Assembly (NCBI RefSeq): GCF_000718985.1
Contig: NZ_JODL01000040.1
Coordinates: 1 to 31,078 of the forward strand
Direction of reading: 5' to 3'
Origin: Streptomyces megasporus
Lineage (GTDB): Bacteria; Actinomycetota; Actinomycetes; Streptomycetales; Streptomycetaceae
Length of the DNA stretch: 31,078 bases
The notes under the pieces are model-generated. The model saw only the letters and a program-made list of their open reading frames with translations. It was not told the origin of the DNA and made no database searches. Positions 1 through 7,072 of the stretch are shown here, piece after piece. Both the position numbers and the translations under genes were made by a program. How positions within the stretch are numbered: position 1 is the stretch's first letter; each line of letters opens with the position of its first letter.

Positions 1-24
1 CCCCGAGAACTCAAGGAGAACACC

Positions 25-402
25 ATGGCCACCCTGACCGCCACCGATGCCGACTTCGAGGACGTCGTCCTCAAGAGCGACAAGCCCGTCCTGGTCGACT
101 TCTGGGCGGCCTGGTGCGGTCCGTGCCGTCAGATCGCCCCGTCGCTGGAGGCGATCGCCGAGGAGCAGGCCGACAAGATCACCGTGGTCAAGCTCAACAT
201 CGACGAGAACCCGGCCACCGCCGCCAAGTACGGGATCATGTCCATCCCGACGATGAACGTCTACCAGGGTGGCGTTCCGGAGCTCCTGCTCGGCTCCCAC
301 CCCGCCACGGCGACAAGGCACCACGGGCCTCGCCGACTCCATATGTCCCCACGGTCCCGAGCGCATGGATCGCTCCGCTCACAGAGACTTACAGAGGCCT
401 GA
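25..402 (+). CDS. trxA: Thioredoxin with aberrant C-terminus
   Basis: Cytoplasmic dithiol-disulfide oxidoreductase normally reduced by TrxB, whose gene would lie upstream outside the window. Residues 1-79 are canonical thioredoxin: the WCGPC active site follows VDFWAAW, and the cis-proline motif SIPT precedes NVYQGG. An AAGGAG ribosome site lies just upstream of the ATG. After NVYQGG the usual end (strand 5 and the last helix, ending about residue 108) degrades. GSHPATATR keeps the spacing of the normal G..P..A..R segment, and then a GLADSI peptide resembling the normal DLADFI end appears in the next frame at 326-343. This suggests a frameshift between about 311 and 326 plus loss of the stop, so the ORF runs on to 125 aa and overlaps the 3' end of the convergent acetyltransferase gene by 14 bp. 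It may be a decaying copy or a sequencing error. Confidence 0.8.
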   Translation: MATLTATDADFEDVVLKSDKPVLVDFWAAWCGPCRQIAPSLEAIAEEQADKITVVKLNIDENPATAAKYGIMSIPTMNVYQGGVPELLLGSHPATATRHHGPRRLHMSPRSRAHGSLRSQRLTEA

Positions 403-1006
403 GAGCGGGCTCCTTCTGTACAGCTCCCAGCAGTCGGTCGATCGCCAACTCCACATCCTGCTTCCAGGAGAGCGTCGTCCGCAGTTCCAGCCTCAACCGT
501 GGATAGGCATGGTGCGGACGCACCGTCTTGAAGCCGACCGCCAGGAGGTGCTCGGCGGGGAGCACACAGGCCGGCTCCTTCCAGCGGGCATCTCCGAAGG
601 CCTCGATCGCCTTGAAGCCTCGCCTCAGCACATCCTTCGCCACGGTCTGCACCATCACCCGACCCAACCCCTGGCCCTGATAGCCGGGCATCAACCACGC
701 GGTGATCAACTGCACCGCGTCCGATGACACGGGACTGGTGGGGAACGCCGTCGAACGCGGCACATAAGCAGGCGGCGCATAGAGCACAAAGCCCACCGGC
801 ACCTCGTCGACGTAGACGACGCGCCCGCAGGAACCCCACTCCAGCAGTACGGCCGATATCCAGGCCTCTTTCTCCAGATCCGGCCGGCCCGCCTTCACCG
901 CGGCCTCACCACTGACGGGATCGAGCTCCCAGAAGACACACTTGCGGCAGCGCTTGGGAAGGTCCGGCAGATTGTCCAGAGTGAGAGGAACGAGTTGACG
1001 CCCCAT
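389..1006 (-). CDS. GNAT-family N-acetyltransferase
   Basis: Predicted GNAT acetyltransferase of 205 aa. The acetyl-CoA loop is visible as MPGYQGQGLGRVMVQTVAKD, preceded by the strand VQLITAWL. The N-terminus MGRQLVPLTLDNLPDLPKRCRKCVFWELDP is the form I recall from the streptomycete protein encoded next to parB. Substrate unknown. The start is uncertain: ATG at 1006 begins the conserved part, while an in-frame GTG at 1033 has the better-placed AGGA ribosome site. The start lies inside an inverted repeat (997-1031). The gene follows parB on the same strand after about 45 bp, so it is probably co-transcribed with parAB, and it converges on trxA. Confidence 0.85.
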   Translation of the reverse strand: MGRQLVPLTLDNLPDLPKRCRKCVFWELDPVSGEAAVKAGRPDLEKEAWISAVLLEWGSCGRVVYVDEVPVGFVLYAPPAYVPRSTAFPTSPVSSDAVQLITAWLMPGYQGQGLGRVMVQTVAKDVLRRGFKAIEAFGDARWKEPACVLPAEHLLAVGFKTVRPHHAYPRLRLELRTTLSWKQDVELAIDRLLGAVQKEPALRPL

Positions 1007-1031
1007 GGAGACATCGTATCCATGGGGCGCC
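997..1031. repeat. Inverted repeat spanning the acetyltransferase start
   Basis: Arms CCCCATGGA (1001-1009) and TCCATGGGG (1019-1027) are perfect, with a 9-nt spacer. They extend outward to 13-bp arms (997-1009 and 1019-1031) with one mismatch at 998. The acetyltransferase ATG (1004-1006 on the minus strand) sits in one arm. It could form an mRNA hairpin between parB and the acetyltransferase gene that limits translation of the latter, or be a protein operator. No U-tract follows, so a terminator is less likely. Confidence 0.6.
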
Positions 1032-1051
1032 ACTTGTCCTGGTTCTTCCGC

Positions 1052-2170
1052 TCACTCGCCGGTGTCGTCGTCTCCTCTGGAGAGCTGCTGCTCCAAAAGC
1101 TGGTCCTCACCCGGCGCGAACTGGCTCAGGATCCGCTCCAGATCCTCCATCGAGGCGAACTCGACGACGATCTTTCCCTTCTTCTGCCCCAGATCCACCT
1201 TCACCCGGGTGTCGAAGCGATCCGAGAGACGGGTCGCCAGGTGATCCAGCGCGGGGGAGACCCTCTTACCGGCTCGCGGCCCCCGAGCCCTGGACCTGCT
1301 CTTCGGCTTCGATCCCATCAGGGTCACGATCTCCTCGACCGCCCGCACCGACAGCCCTTCGGCCACGATGCGGTGGGCGAGCCGGTCCTGCTCCTCGGAG
1401 TCCTCCACCGACAGCAGCGCACGAGCGTGCCCTGCCGACAGCACCCCGGCCGCCACTCTCCGCTGCACCGGCGGCGACAGCTTCAGCAGTCGCAGTGTGT
1501 TGGAGACCTGGGGACGCGAGCGTCCAATGCGGTCGGCTAGCTGGTCGTGTGTGCAGTTGAAGTCCTTCAGTAGCTGGTCGTATGCCGCCGCCTCTTCCAG
1601 CGGGTTCAACTGGGCCCGGTGCAGGTTCTCCAGCAGGGCGTCCAGAAGGAGCTTCTCGTCCTCCGTGGCTCGGATGATCGCTGGAATCTTCTCCAGCCCG
1701 GCTTCCCGGCAGGCCCGCCAGCGCCGCTCCCCCATGATGAGTTCATAGCGCTCCGGCCCCGTCCGGCGGACGACGACCGGCTGGAGGAGGCCGACCTCCT
1801 GGATGGAGGTGACGAGTTCCGCCAAGGCGTCCTCGTCGAAGACCTCACGCGGCTGCCGAGGATTGGGAGTGATGGCGTCGATCGGCACCTCCGCGAAGTG
1901 GGCACCCGCCACCTCCCCACTTGCCGTGCCGTCCGCGGAAGCGGATGTGGTTTCACGTGAAACACCGTTGCCCTGGTGTCCCTCGCCTCCCGGCAAGGAA
2001 GCCACCTTGGCCGCTGCCACCCCGCGTCCCGGAGTCAGAACCGGGACCGCGGTCGGCGAAAGCGCACCGTTCTCTCCCACCAGGGGGCTGGCACTGTCGT
2101 CCGGTCCCGTCGGTGCCGCGGGGATCAGCGCACCGAGCCCTCGACCCAGCCCTCTACGTCGTTCACTCAC
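1052..2170 (-). CDS. parB: Chromosome partitioning protein ParB
   Basis: CTP-dependent clamp that loads at parS and spreads to organise the origin region for segregation. 372 aa. The N-terminal tail starts [16 protein letters not shown], the ParA-interaction motif. The CTP-binding N-domain carries ENLHR (181-185) and GERRWRA (147-153). A helix-turn-helix lies at about 205-228 ([20 protein letters not shown]), and a C-terminal dimerisation segment ends the protein. The GTG start at 2170 is fixed by a 4-bp GTGA overlap with the parA stop, which implies translational coupling. Residues 70-74 (VSRET) are encoded by a perfect parS site inside the gene. In Streptomyces ParB condenses chromosomes before sporulation septation. 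Confidence 0.96.
   Translation of the reverse strand: MSERRRGLGRGLGALIPAAPTGPDDSASPLVGENGALSPTAVPVLTPGRGVAAAKVASLPGGEGHQGNGVSRETTSASADGTASGEVAGAHFAEVPIDAITPNPRQPREVFDEDALAELVTSIQEVGLLQPVVVRRTGPERYELIMGERRWRACREAGLEKIPAIIRATEDEKLLLDALLENLHRAQLNPLEEAAAYDQLLKDFNCTHDQLADRIGRSRPQVSNTLRLLKLSPPVQRRVAAGVLSAGHARALLSVEDSEEQDRLAHRIVAEGLSVRAVEEIVTLMGSKPKSRSRARGPRAGKRVSPALDHLATRLSDRFDTRVKVDLGQKKGKIVVEFASMEDLERILSQFAPGEDQLLEQQLSRGDDDTGE
1950..1963. promoter_or_regulatory. parS: parS site inside parB
   Basis: Perfect 14-bp palindrome GTTTCACGTGAAAC, the Streptomyces parS consensus bound by ParB. It lies in the coding region for the disordered N-terminal tail of ParB and is read there as Val-Ser-Arg-Glu-Thr. 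Confidence 0.95.
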
Positions 2171-3162
2171 TGAGTCCCCTCCACCATGTGCTGTTCCTGC
2201 TGCTTGGCGATGCCTCGCAGTGCGATCTCCCGGGCCGCCTCCAGGTAGGAGAGCGCACCACTGGAACCCGGGTCGTAGGTGAGAACCGTCTGCCCGTAGC
2301 TGGGCGCCTCGGAGATGCGGACCGACCTCGGGATATTGGTCCGCAGGACCTCCTTGCCGAAGTGCCCGCGCACCTCCTCCGCCACCTGGGAGGCAAGCCG
2401 CGTCCGTCCGTCGTACATGGTGAGCAGAATCGTCGAGACGTGGAGCTTGGGGTTGAGGTGCCCCTTGACCAGTTCGACGTTCCGCAGTAGCTGCCCCAAT
2501 CCCTCCAGTGCGTAGTACTCGCACTGGATCGGGATGACCACTTCCGCTCCGGCGACCAGGGCGTTGACGGTCAGCAGCCCCAGCGAGGGCGGGCAGTCGA
2601 TGAAGATGTAGTCCAGCGGCTGCTCGTACGCGGCGATCGCCTTCTGCAGCCGGCTCTCCCGTGCCACCAGTGACACCAACTCGATCTCGGCGCCGGCGAG
2701 GTCGATCGTGGCCGGGGCGCAGAAGAGACCCTCCACCTCCCGCACCGGCTGAACGACGTCGGAGAGCGGCTTGCTGTCCACCAGCACGTCGTAGATCGAG
2801 GGCACCTCGGCATGGTGGTCGATCCCCAGAGCGGTGGACGCGTTGCCCTGGGGATCGAGGTCGATCACCAGAACCCGCGCCCCGTGCAGAGCGAGGGAGG
2901 CGGCAAGATTCACCGTGGTCGTGGTCTTGCCGACTCCGCCTTTCTGGTTGGCCACCACCATGATCCGAGTCTCCTCGGGGCGGGGAAGGGCTTCGCCGGC
3001 CCGGTTCATCGCCGCGACCGCCTGCTGAGCGGCCCGGCCGACCGGTGCGGAGACATCCCCGTTGTATCCGGGGGTGGCGTCCATCGGGGGCGGATTCTCA
3101 CTCAACGTTTCACGTGAAACATCCGCCGTTTCAGAACGGGGGCCCGGGACCGGATCGGTCAT
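2167..3162 (-). CDS. parA: Chromosome partitioning ATPase ParA
   Basis: Walker-type ATPase that works with ParB/parS to place and segregate origins. Deviant Walker A KGGVGKTT at 74-81 of the 331-aa form, then [11 protein letters not shown] (A'), then [10 protein letters not shown] (Walker B). The family core starts near residue 64. I chose ATG 3162 ([11 protein letters not shown]) because streptomycete ParA proteins, as I recall them, begin this way and carry the following VSRET segment. The ribosome site is weak (GGGA), and the frame stays open upstream to 3426, so a longer N-terminus cannot be excluded. The stop overlaps the parB GTG. The promoter should lie within 3163-3473, which also holds a nested hairpin and a degenerate parS. 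Confidence 0.93.
   Translation of the reverse strand: MTDPVPGPRSETADVSRETLSENPPPMDATPGYNGDVSAPVGRAAQQAVAAMNRAGEALPRPEETRIMVVANQKGGVGKTTTTVNLAASLALHGARVLVIDLDPQGNASTALGIDHHAEVPSIYDVLVDSKPLSDVVQPVREVEGLFCAPATIDLAGAEIELVSLVARESRLQKAIAAYEQPLDYIFIDCPPSLGLLTVNALVAGAEVVIPIQCEYYALEGLGQLLRNVELVKGHLNPKLHVSTILLTMYDGRTRLASQVAEEVRGHFGKEVLRTNIPRSVRISEAPSYGQTVLTYDPGSSGALSYLEAAREIALRGIAKQQEQHMVEGTQ
3107..3120. promoter_or_regulatory. parS: parS site inside parA
   Basis: Perfect GTTTCACGTGAAAC palindrome in the 5' coding part of parA, encoding ParA residues 15-19 as VSRET, in the same reading phase as the parS in parB. It is a ParB loading site and could also make parAB expression sensitive to ParB. Confidence 0.95.
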
Positions 3163-3263
3163 CGGTCCCGCGATATGGCCGTCGGACCGCAACGGTTCAC
3201 TCTCCTCGACATCAGGCTCGCAATGAACAGAGCCTGCCACGTCCTCCGGGTCGGGAACCAGCG

Positions 3264-3305
3264 AGCCCCGCTCACCTGTGGACGATTCCACTTTCGAGCG
3301 GGGCT
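3264..3305 (-). terminator. Nested hairpin in the parA leader
   Basis: Outer arms of 10 bp (3264-3273 and 3296-3305) and inner arms of 5 bp (GTGGA 3278-3282, TCCAC 3287-3291) pair perfectly. They are separated by symmetric 4-nt internal loops and closed by a 4-nt loop. On the minus strand it lies after rsmG and about 100 bp before the parA ATG. It may terminate rsmG-operon transcripts or act as a leader structure for parA. There is no U-tract. Confidence 0.5.
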
Positions 3306-3368
3306 TGGGTGAGCGTGACCCACCGGTCGAACGCCCACGATGGATGAGTCCGTGCAGCAAGAAGCGAC

Positions 3369-3382
3369 GTTTCACGGGAAGC
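3369..3382. promoter_or_regulatory. Degenerate parS-like site
   Basis: GTTTCACGGGAAGC differs from parS at two of 14 positions (9 and 13). It lies upstream of parA and is possibly a weakened ParB site or a relic. Confidence 0.4.
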
Positions 3383-3473
3383 ACGATGCATCCACGCTCG
3401 ATCCCGGACGTGGCGACACTCCGCAAAAGGCGTCTTTGGTGACTTTACGGAGTAATGAAACCCCACTCCAGGA

Positions 3474-4205
3474 TCACCGTCGGCGTCGGACCCCTCGGGA
3501 GCGGCCTGTCCGCGCGGCCTTCGCCCGCTTGGCGGCGAAGCGCACCCCGCCCGGACTCTCTCCGACTTCGACCCGCACCACGGTCGCCGGCGGGTCCACC
3601 AGCCCCTCGCCGACACGGAGCACCGACGCGTCCACCGCTCCGAGCCTCTGAAGCGCGGAACGCGCCGCCCTGAGTTCCTCCTCCGCCGTGTCTCCCTTGA
3701 GCGCCAGCATTTCTCCGTACGGGCGCAGCAACGGCACCCCCCACCCGGCGAGCCGGTCCAGCGGGGCCACCGCCCGGGCCGTCACCACATGCACCGGCGT
3801 CAGCGACCCGAGGACCTCCTCGGCCCGCCCCCGCACCACGGACACATGATCCAGCCCCAGCAGTTCGACGACCTCCTGGAGGAAGTTCGTCCGCCGCAGC
3901 AGCGGTTCCAGCAGCGTGATCTCCAGATCCGGTCGGACCAGCGCGAGCGGCACACCCGGCAGACCGGCTCCCGAACCGACATCGCAGACCGTCACACCCT
4001 CGGGCACGACCTCCGAGAGCACCGCGCAGTTCAGCAGGTGGCGCTCCCACAGGCGCGGCACCTCACGCGGCCCGATCAGCCCACGCTTGACTCCCACCTC
4101 CGCCAACAGTTCCGCATAGCGGACCGCGTCGGCGAAGCGATCACCGAAAACCTCCCGCGCCACCTCGGGCGCGGGAGGAAGGGTCGACGACGCGGGCTCC
4201 GTCAC
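3474..4205 (-). CDS. rsmG: 16S rRNA (guanine-N7) methyltransferase RsmG
   Basis: AdoMet-dependent methyltransferase that modifies G527 (E. coli numbering) of 16S rRNA; in Streptomyces its loss gives low-level streptomycin resistance. 243 aa. The AdoMet-binding motif VCDVGSGAGLPGVPLAL is followed by LLEPLLRRTNFL and by VVTARAVAPLDRL, the usual RsmG order. The C-terminus is a basic tail (GRSRGVRRRR). The GTG start at 4205 overlaps the jag stop by 4 bp, so translation is probably coupled. It is the last gene of the rpmH-rnpA-yidD-yidC-jag-rsmG run. Confidence 0.95.
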   Translation of the reverse strand: MTEPASSTLPPAPEVAREVFGDRFADAVRYAELLAEVGVKRGLIGPREVPRLWERHLLNCAVLSEVVPEGVTVCDVGSGAGLPGVPLALVRPDLEITLLEPLLRRTNFLQEVVELLGLDHVSVVRGRAEEVLGSLTPVHVVTARAVAPLDRLAGWGVPLLRPYGEMLALKGDTAEEELRAARSALQRLGAVDASVLRVGEGLVDPPATVVRVEVGESPGGVRFAAKRAKAARTGRSRGVRRRR

Positions 4206-4699
4206 GGCAGCACAACCACGCAGCGCTGCGGTTCCTCGCCCTCGGACTCACTGCGCAGTCCGGCCGCGGCCACGGCGTCGTGCACGACCTTGCGCTCGAA
4301 GGGCGTCATCGGCCTGAGCTTCACGGGCTCACCGGTGCGCTTCACATCCTTGGCCGTCTGAGTGCCCAGCGCCGTCAGTTCCTGACGCTTGCGCGCCCGG
4401 TAACCGGCGATGTCCAGCATCAGCCGGCTGCGGTCACCGGTCTCCCGGTGCACCGCGAGCCGCGTCAGCTCCTGCAGCGCCTCCAGCACCTCACCGTCCC
4501 GGCCGACGAGCTTCTGCAAGTCCCGGCTCTCGCCGTCACTGATGATCGACACGGCGGCGCGGTCGGCCTCGACGTCCATGTCGATGTCACCGTCGAGGTC
4601 CGCGATGTCGAGGAGCCCCTCGAGATAGTCGGCCGCGATCTCCCCCTCCTGCTCAAGGCGGGTCAGGGTGTCGGTGCCCTCTGCGGTCGTGTCCGTCAC
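4202..4699 (-). CDS. jag: Jag/KhpB RNA-binding protein (KH-R3H)
   Basis: Predicted cytoplasmic RNA-binding protein of 165 aa with an acidic N-terminus, a KH domain (about 50-105, LQKLVGRDGEVLEALQELTRL) and a C-terminal R3H domain (about 108-165, MTPFERKVVHDAVAA then GEEPQRCVVV). Homologues sit with yidC in most Gram-positive bacteria and bind many RNAs with KhpA. Here the gene starts 15 bp after the yidC stop and overlaps rsmG by 4 bp. Confidence 0.93.
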   Translation of the reverse strand: MTDTTAEGTDTLTRLEQEGEIAADYLEGLLDIADLDGDIDMDVEADRAAVSIISDGESRDLQKLVGRDGEVLEALQELTRLAVHRETGDRSRLMLDIAGYRARKRQELTALGTQTAKDVKRTGEPVKLRPMTPFERKVVHDAVAAAGLRSESEGEEPQRCVVVLP

Positions 4700-4714
4700 G
4701 AGTGGACTCCTTAC

Positions 4715-5824
4715 TTACTTCTTGGACGGGTGCTTGGGACGCTGCGGACCCTTGCGCTGCCCGGACTTCTTCTTGGGCTGCTGCCTGGTCCGCGCCGGCC
4801 GGTCGCTCCCGGAGGTCTTCTCCGCCGTGGAGGACTGCTCCTCACCGGCCTTCTCAGCGGCCCTCTTCTCCTCCGCGGCGACCGCTGCGGCCTGGCGCTG
4901 GGCCTTGGTCATGCGCTTGGGCTGCTGCCGGTTGGCGCGGGCGGCCTCGACGGCCTTCCTCGCCTGGACCTCCTGCGGGTCCTCCTTCAGCTTGCCCTTG
5001 GCACGGAGCTTCTCCTGGCGCTGCTTCCAGGCCAGCGAACCCGGGGTCGGGTTGCGCTTGATGATGTACATCTGCTGCCCGAGGGTCCACACGTTGGTGG
5101 TCAGCCAGTAGATGAGGACACCGACGGGGAAGTTGATGCCGAAGACCGCGAAGATGATCGGGAAGATGTACATCAACATCTTCTGCTGCTGCATGAACGG
5201 CGTCTTGACCGTCAGGTCGACGTTCTTCGTCATCAGCTGCCGCTGCGTGTAGAACTGCGACGCCGACATCAGCAGGATCATGATGACGGTGACCACACGG
5301 ACGTTGGTCAGCGAGGCGTCCAGCGTGGCGACCTTGTCCGCGCTGTCCATGAAGCGGGCCGCGATCGGAGCCCCGAAGATGTGGGCCTCACGGGCGCTCT
5401 TCACCAGGTCCCGGGTGAGGACACCGACTTCCTGGTTGTTGGCGATCTTGTTCAGCACCTGGTAGAGCGCCAGGAAGAACGGCGACTGCGCGAGAATCGG
5501 AAGGCAACTGGAGAACGGGTTGGTCCCCGTCTCCTTGTACAGCTTCATCATCTCTTCCGACTGGCGCTGCCGGTCGTTCTTGTAGCGCTCCTGGATCGCC
5601 TTCATCTTCGGCTGGAGCGCCTGCATGTTCCGCGTCGCCTTGATCTGCTTCACGAAGAGCGGGATCAGGGCGATACGGATCAGGATCACCAGCGAGACGA
5701 TGGACAGACCCCAGGCCCATCCGCTGTCTTCCCCGAAGGGGACGCTGTACAGCTTGTGGAACTGGACGATGATCCAGGAAACAGCGGTATAGAGAGGACC
5801 GAGGATCGTGTCGATCGTGTCCAC
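4715..5824 (-). CDS. yidC: Membrane protein insertase YidC
   Basis: YidC/OxaA insertase that integrates membrane proteins alone or with SecYEG. 369 aa. The first membrane segment (about 38-58, [20 protein letters not shown]) keeps the Arg in RIALIP expected for the hydrophilic groove. A charged cytoplasmic hairpin ([32 protein letters not shown]) and [20 protein letters not shown] follow, then further segments near 176-200 and 215-250. The tail from about 260 is lysine/arginine/alanine-rich and ends PKHPSKK, suited to ribosome binding. GTG start at 5824 with AAGGAG 8 nt upstream; 3 bp separate it from the yidD stop. Confidence 0.96.
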   Translation of the reverse strand: MDTIDTILGPLYTAVSWIIVQFHKLYSVPFGEDSGWAWGLSIVSLVILIRIALIPLFVKQIKATRNMQALQPKMKAIQERYKNDRQRQSEEMMKLYKETGTNPFSSCLPILAQSPFFLALYQVLNKIANNQEVGVLTRDLVKSAREAHIFGAPIAARFMDSADKVATLDASLTNVRVVTVIMILLMSASQFYTQRQLMTKNVDLTVKTPFMQQQKMLMYIFPIIFAVFGINFPVGVLIYWLTTNVWTLGQQMYIIKRNPTPGSLAWKQRQEKLRAKGKLKEDPQEVQARKAVEAARANRQQPKRMTKAQRQAAAVAAEEKRAAEKAGEEQSSTAEKTSGSDRPARTRQQPKKKSGQRKGPQRPKHPSKK

Positions 5825-5827
5825 GAG

Positions 5828-6115
5828 TCAGGCTCCTTGGGCATTGGACTGAGTCCGGTGCTGCCAGCGGCCACGCAGCCGCTGATGCCAGACCGGGTGC
5901 TTCCGGGCGGGAACGTGATCGACCCCGCCGGACGACCATGGGTTGCAGCGCAGAATGCGCCAGGCGGTCAGCGCCGTCCCCTTCACCGCGCCGTGCCGGT
6001 TGATGGCCTCATAGCCGTAGTGGGAGCACGACGGGTAGTACTTGCACACCGGCCCGAGCATCGGACTGATGGTCCACTGGTACAGCTTGATCAACCACAG
6101 CAGCGGGTACTTCAC
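5828..6115 (-). CDS. yidD: Membrane protein insertion efficiency factor YidD
   Basis: Small amphipathic membrane-associated protein (95 aa) that assists YidC-dependent insertion. It has the family pattern [31 protein letters not shown] with the conserved cysteines, then [17 protein letters not shown]. The GTG start at 6115 overlaps the rnpA stop by 4 bp, and it is followed directly by yidC. Confidence 0.95.
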   Translation of the reverse strand: MKYPLLWLIKLYQWTISPMLGPVCKYYPSCSHYGYEAINRHGAVKGTALTAWRILRCNPWSSGGVDHVPARKHPVWHQRLRGRWQHRTQSNAQGA

Positions 6116-6504
6116 GAGGGGCCTCCCAACAGCCGCTGCAGTGCGGTGTCCAGATCACGGGCCAGTTCCTCGTGGTCCGCCCCGCCCGCATCGGGCAGCG
6201 CCCGTATGACCATCAGGCTACCGGGCGGCAGCGCGTCGAGCCGATCCCTCACCAAGTGACGCAGGCGACGCTTGACGCGGTTGCGGACGACCGCATTGCC
6301 CACGGCCTTGCTCACGACGAAACCCGCACGCGCCGGGGGAGCGACTCCCTCCGCGGCGTGCGGGTCCGTACGTCCCTCGGAATCGGGTCGAGGGGATCCC
6401 CTGCGCAGGTGGACGACGAGGAGCGGGCGCCCGGCCCGGCGTCCCCGACGCACCGCGGCCGCGAAATCCTCGCGCCGCCTCAGCCGGTTCTCGGTAGGCA
6501 GCAC
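6112..6504 (-). CDS. rnpA: Ribonuclease P protein component
   Basis: Protein subunit of RNase P, which with the rnpB RNA trims 5' leaders from pre-tRNA. 130 aa. Begins [23 protein letters not shown] and contains the signature [26 protein letters not shown] Pro/Arg/Ser-rich insertion (about 36-58) precedes the signature. GTG start at 6504, 24 bp after the rpmH stop. The end overlaps yidD. Confidence 0.95.
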   Translation of the reverse strand: MLPTENRLRRREDFAAAVRRGRRAGRPLLVVHLRRGSPRPDSEGRTDPHAAEGVAPPARAGFVVSKAVGNAVVRNRVKRRLRHLVRDRLDALPPGSLMVIRALPDAGGADHEELARDLDTALQRLLGGPS

Positions 6505-6528
6505 GTCACGGCCCCGCGGTCCGAAAGG

Positions 6529-6666
6529 TCAGGCCGACAGACGAGCGCGACCCTTGCTGCGGCGGGACGCGATGATCGCACGACCGGCGCGGGTCCGCAT
6601 GCGCAGCCGGAAACCGTGGGTCTTCGCGCGGCGGCGGTTGTTCGGCTGGAAGGTGCGCTTGCTCAC
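6529..6666 (-). CDS. rpmH: 50S ribosomal protein L34
   Basis: Large-subunit ribosomal protein of 45 aa, [19 protein letters not shown]..., the standard actinobacterial L34. The GTG start at 6666 is fixed by the conserved N-terminus; the frame stays open upstream but that part is leader. It is transcribed away from dnaA, probably from the promoter at 6838-6867, leaving a leader of about 165 nt. Confidence 0.97.
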   Translation of the reverse strand: MSKRTFQPNNRRRAKTHGFRLRMRTRAGRAIIASRRSKGRARLSA

Positions 6667-6837
6667 TCGGGGGCTCCAGGAATGCTTGTGTCTCTCACGA
6701 GACGTGTGGGGCGCCGAATGGCTGTCACCGTGCGCCCACGAGTAGCTCGCAACGCCCGAGTGCACCGCTTCTACAGACCACCAGGATCTTGCCCATCGGA
6801 GGCAGGCGGCAGCAGCCATCGACAACTCGACCTCGTC

Positions 6838-6867
6838 ACGGTACGCGGCACCGTGCCATAAGGTCAA
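6838..6867 (-). promoter_or_regulatory. rpmH promoter
   Basis: On the minus strand a TTGACC -35 (6862-6867), an 18-nt spacer and a TACCGT -10 (6838-6843) fit a principal-sigma (HrdB) promoter. The start would be near 6831. Confidence 0.7.
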
Positions 6868-6888
6868 ACCAGGGCCGGCCGGGGGGTT

Positions 6889-6909
6889 CTGTACACAGGC
6901 TGTGGACAA
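6889..6909. promoter_or_regulatory. Paired DnaA boxes in the dnaA promoter region
   Basis: TGTGGACAA at 6901-6909 is a perfect reverse-orientation DnaA box. CTGTACACA at 6889-6897 is a weaker one (2 mismatches), in opposite orientation and 3 bp away. The pair sits just upstream of the dnaA -35 and between the two divergent promoters, as expected for DnaA autoregulation. Confidence 0.75.
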
Positions 6910-6913
6910 CGAC

Positions 6914-6943
6914 TTGAACCGCACGCGCCGCGCTGACTACCGT
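6914..6943 (+). promoter_or_regulatory. dnaA promoter
   Basis: TTGAAC (6914-6919), 18-nt spacer, TACCGT (6938-6943): a good HrdB-type promoter starting near 6950, giving a leader of about 120 nt before the dnaA GTG at 7073. The DnaA-box pair lies immediately upstream. The rest of 6667-7072 holds no gene. Confidence 0.7.
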
Positions 6944-7072
6944 GGCTGAACTCCCTTTTCTTCCCGACCGTCCCGAGAACCACACATGGGTGGGGCCATC
7001 GGAGCCCGACCGGACCGGAACACCCCCGATCACCCCCGAACAACCCACCCAGCGAGTGAGAGAGCGTGCCCT

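Larger units (their letters stand above)
3163..3473. other. rsmG-parA intergenic region
   Basis: 311 bp upstream of parA on the minus strand. It holds a nested hairpin (3264-3305) and a degenerate parS (3369-3382). I could not find a convincing -35/-10 pair, although parA transcription must start here if it is separate from rsmG. The minus frame remains open through most of it, but I see no better-supported gene. Confidence 0.6.

Noticed and set aside
4280..6259. Plus-strand frame of about 660 codons opposite jag, yidC and yidD
   Set aside because: Arg/Leu/His-rich shadow of three well-supported minus-strand genes.
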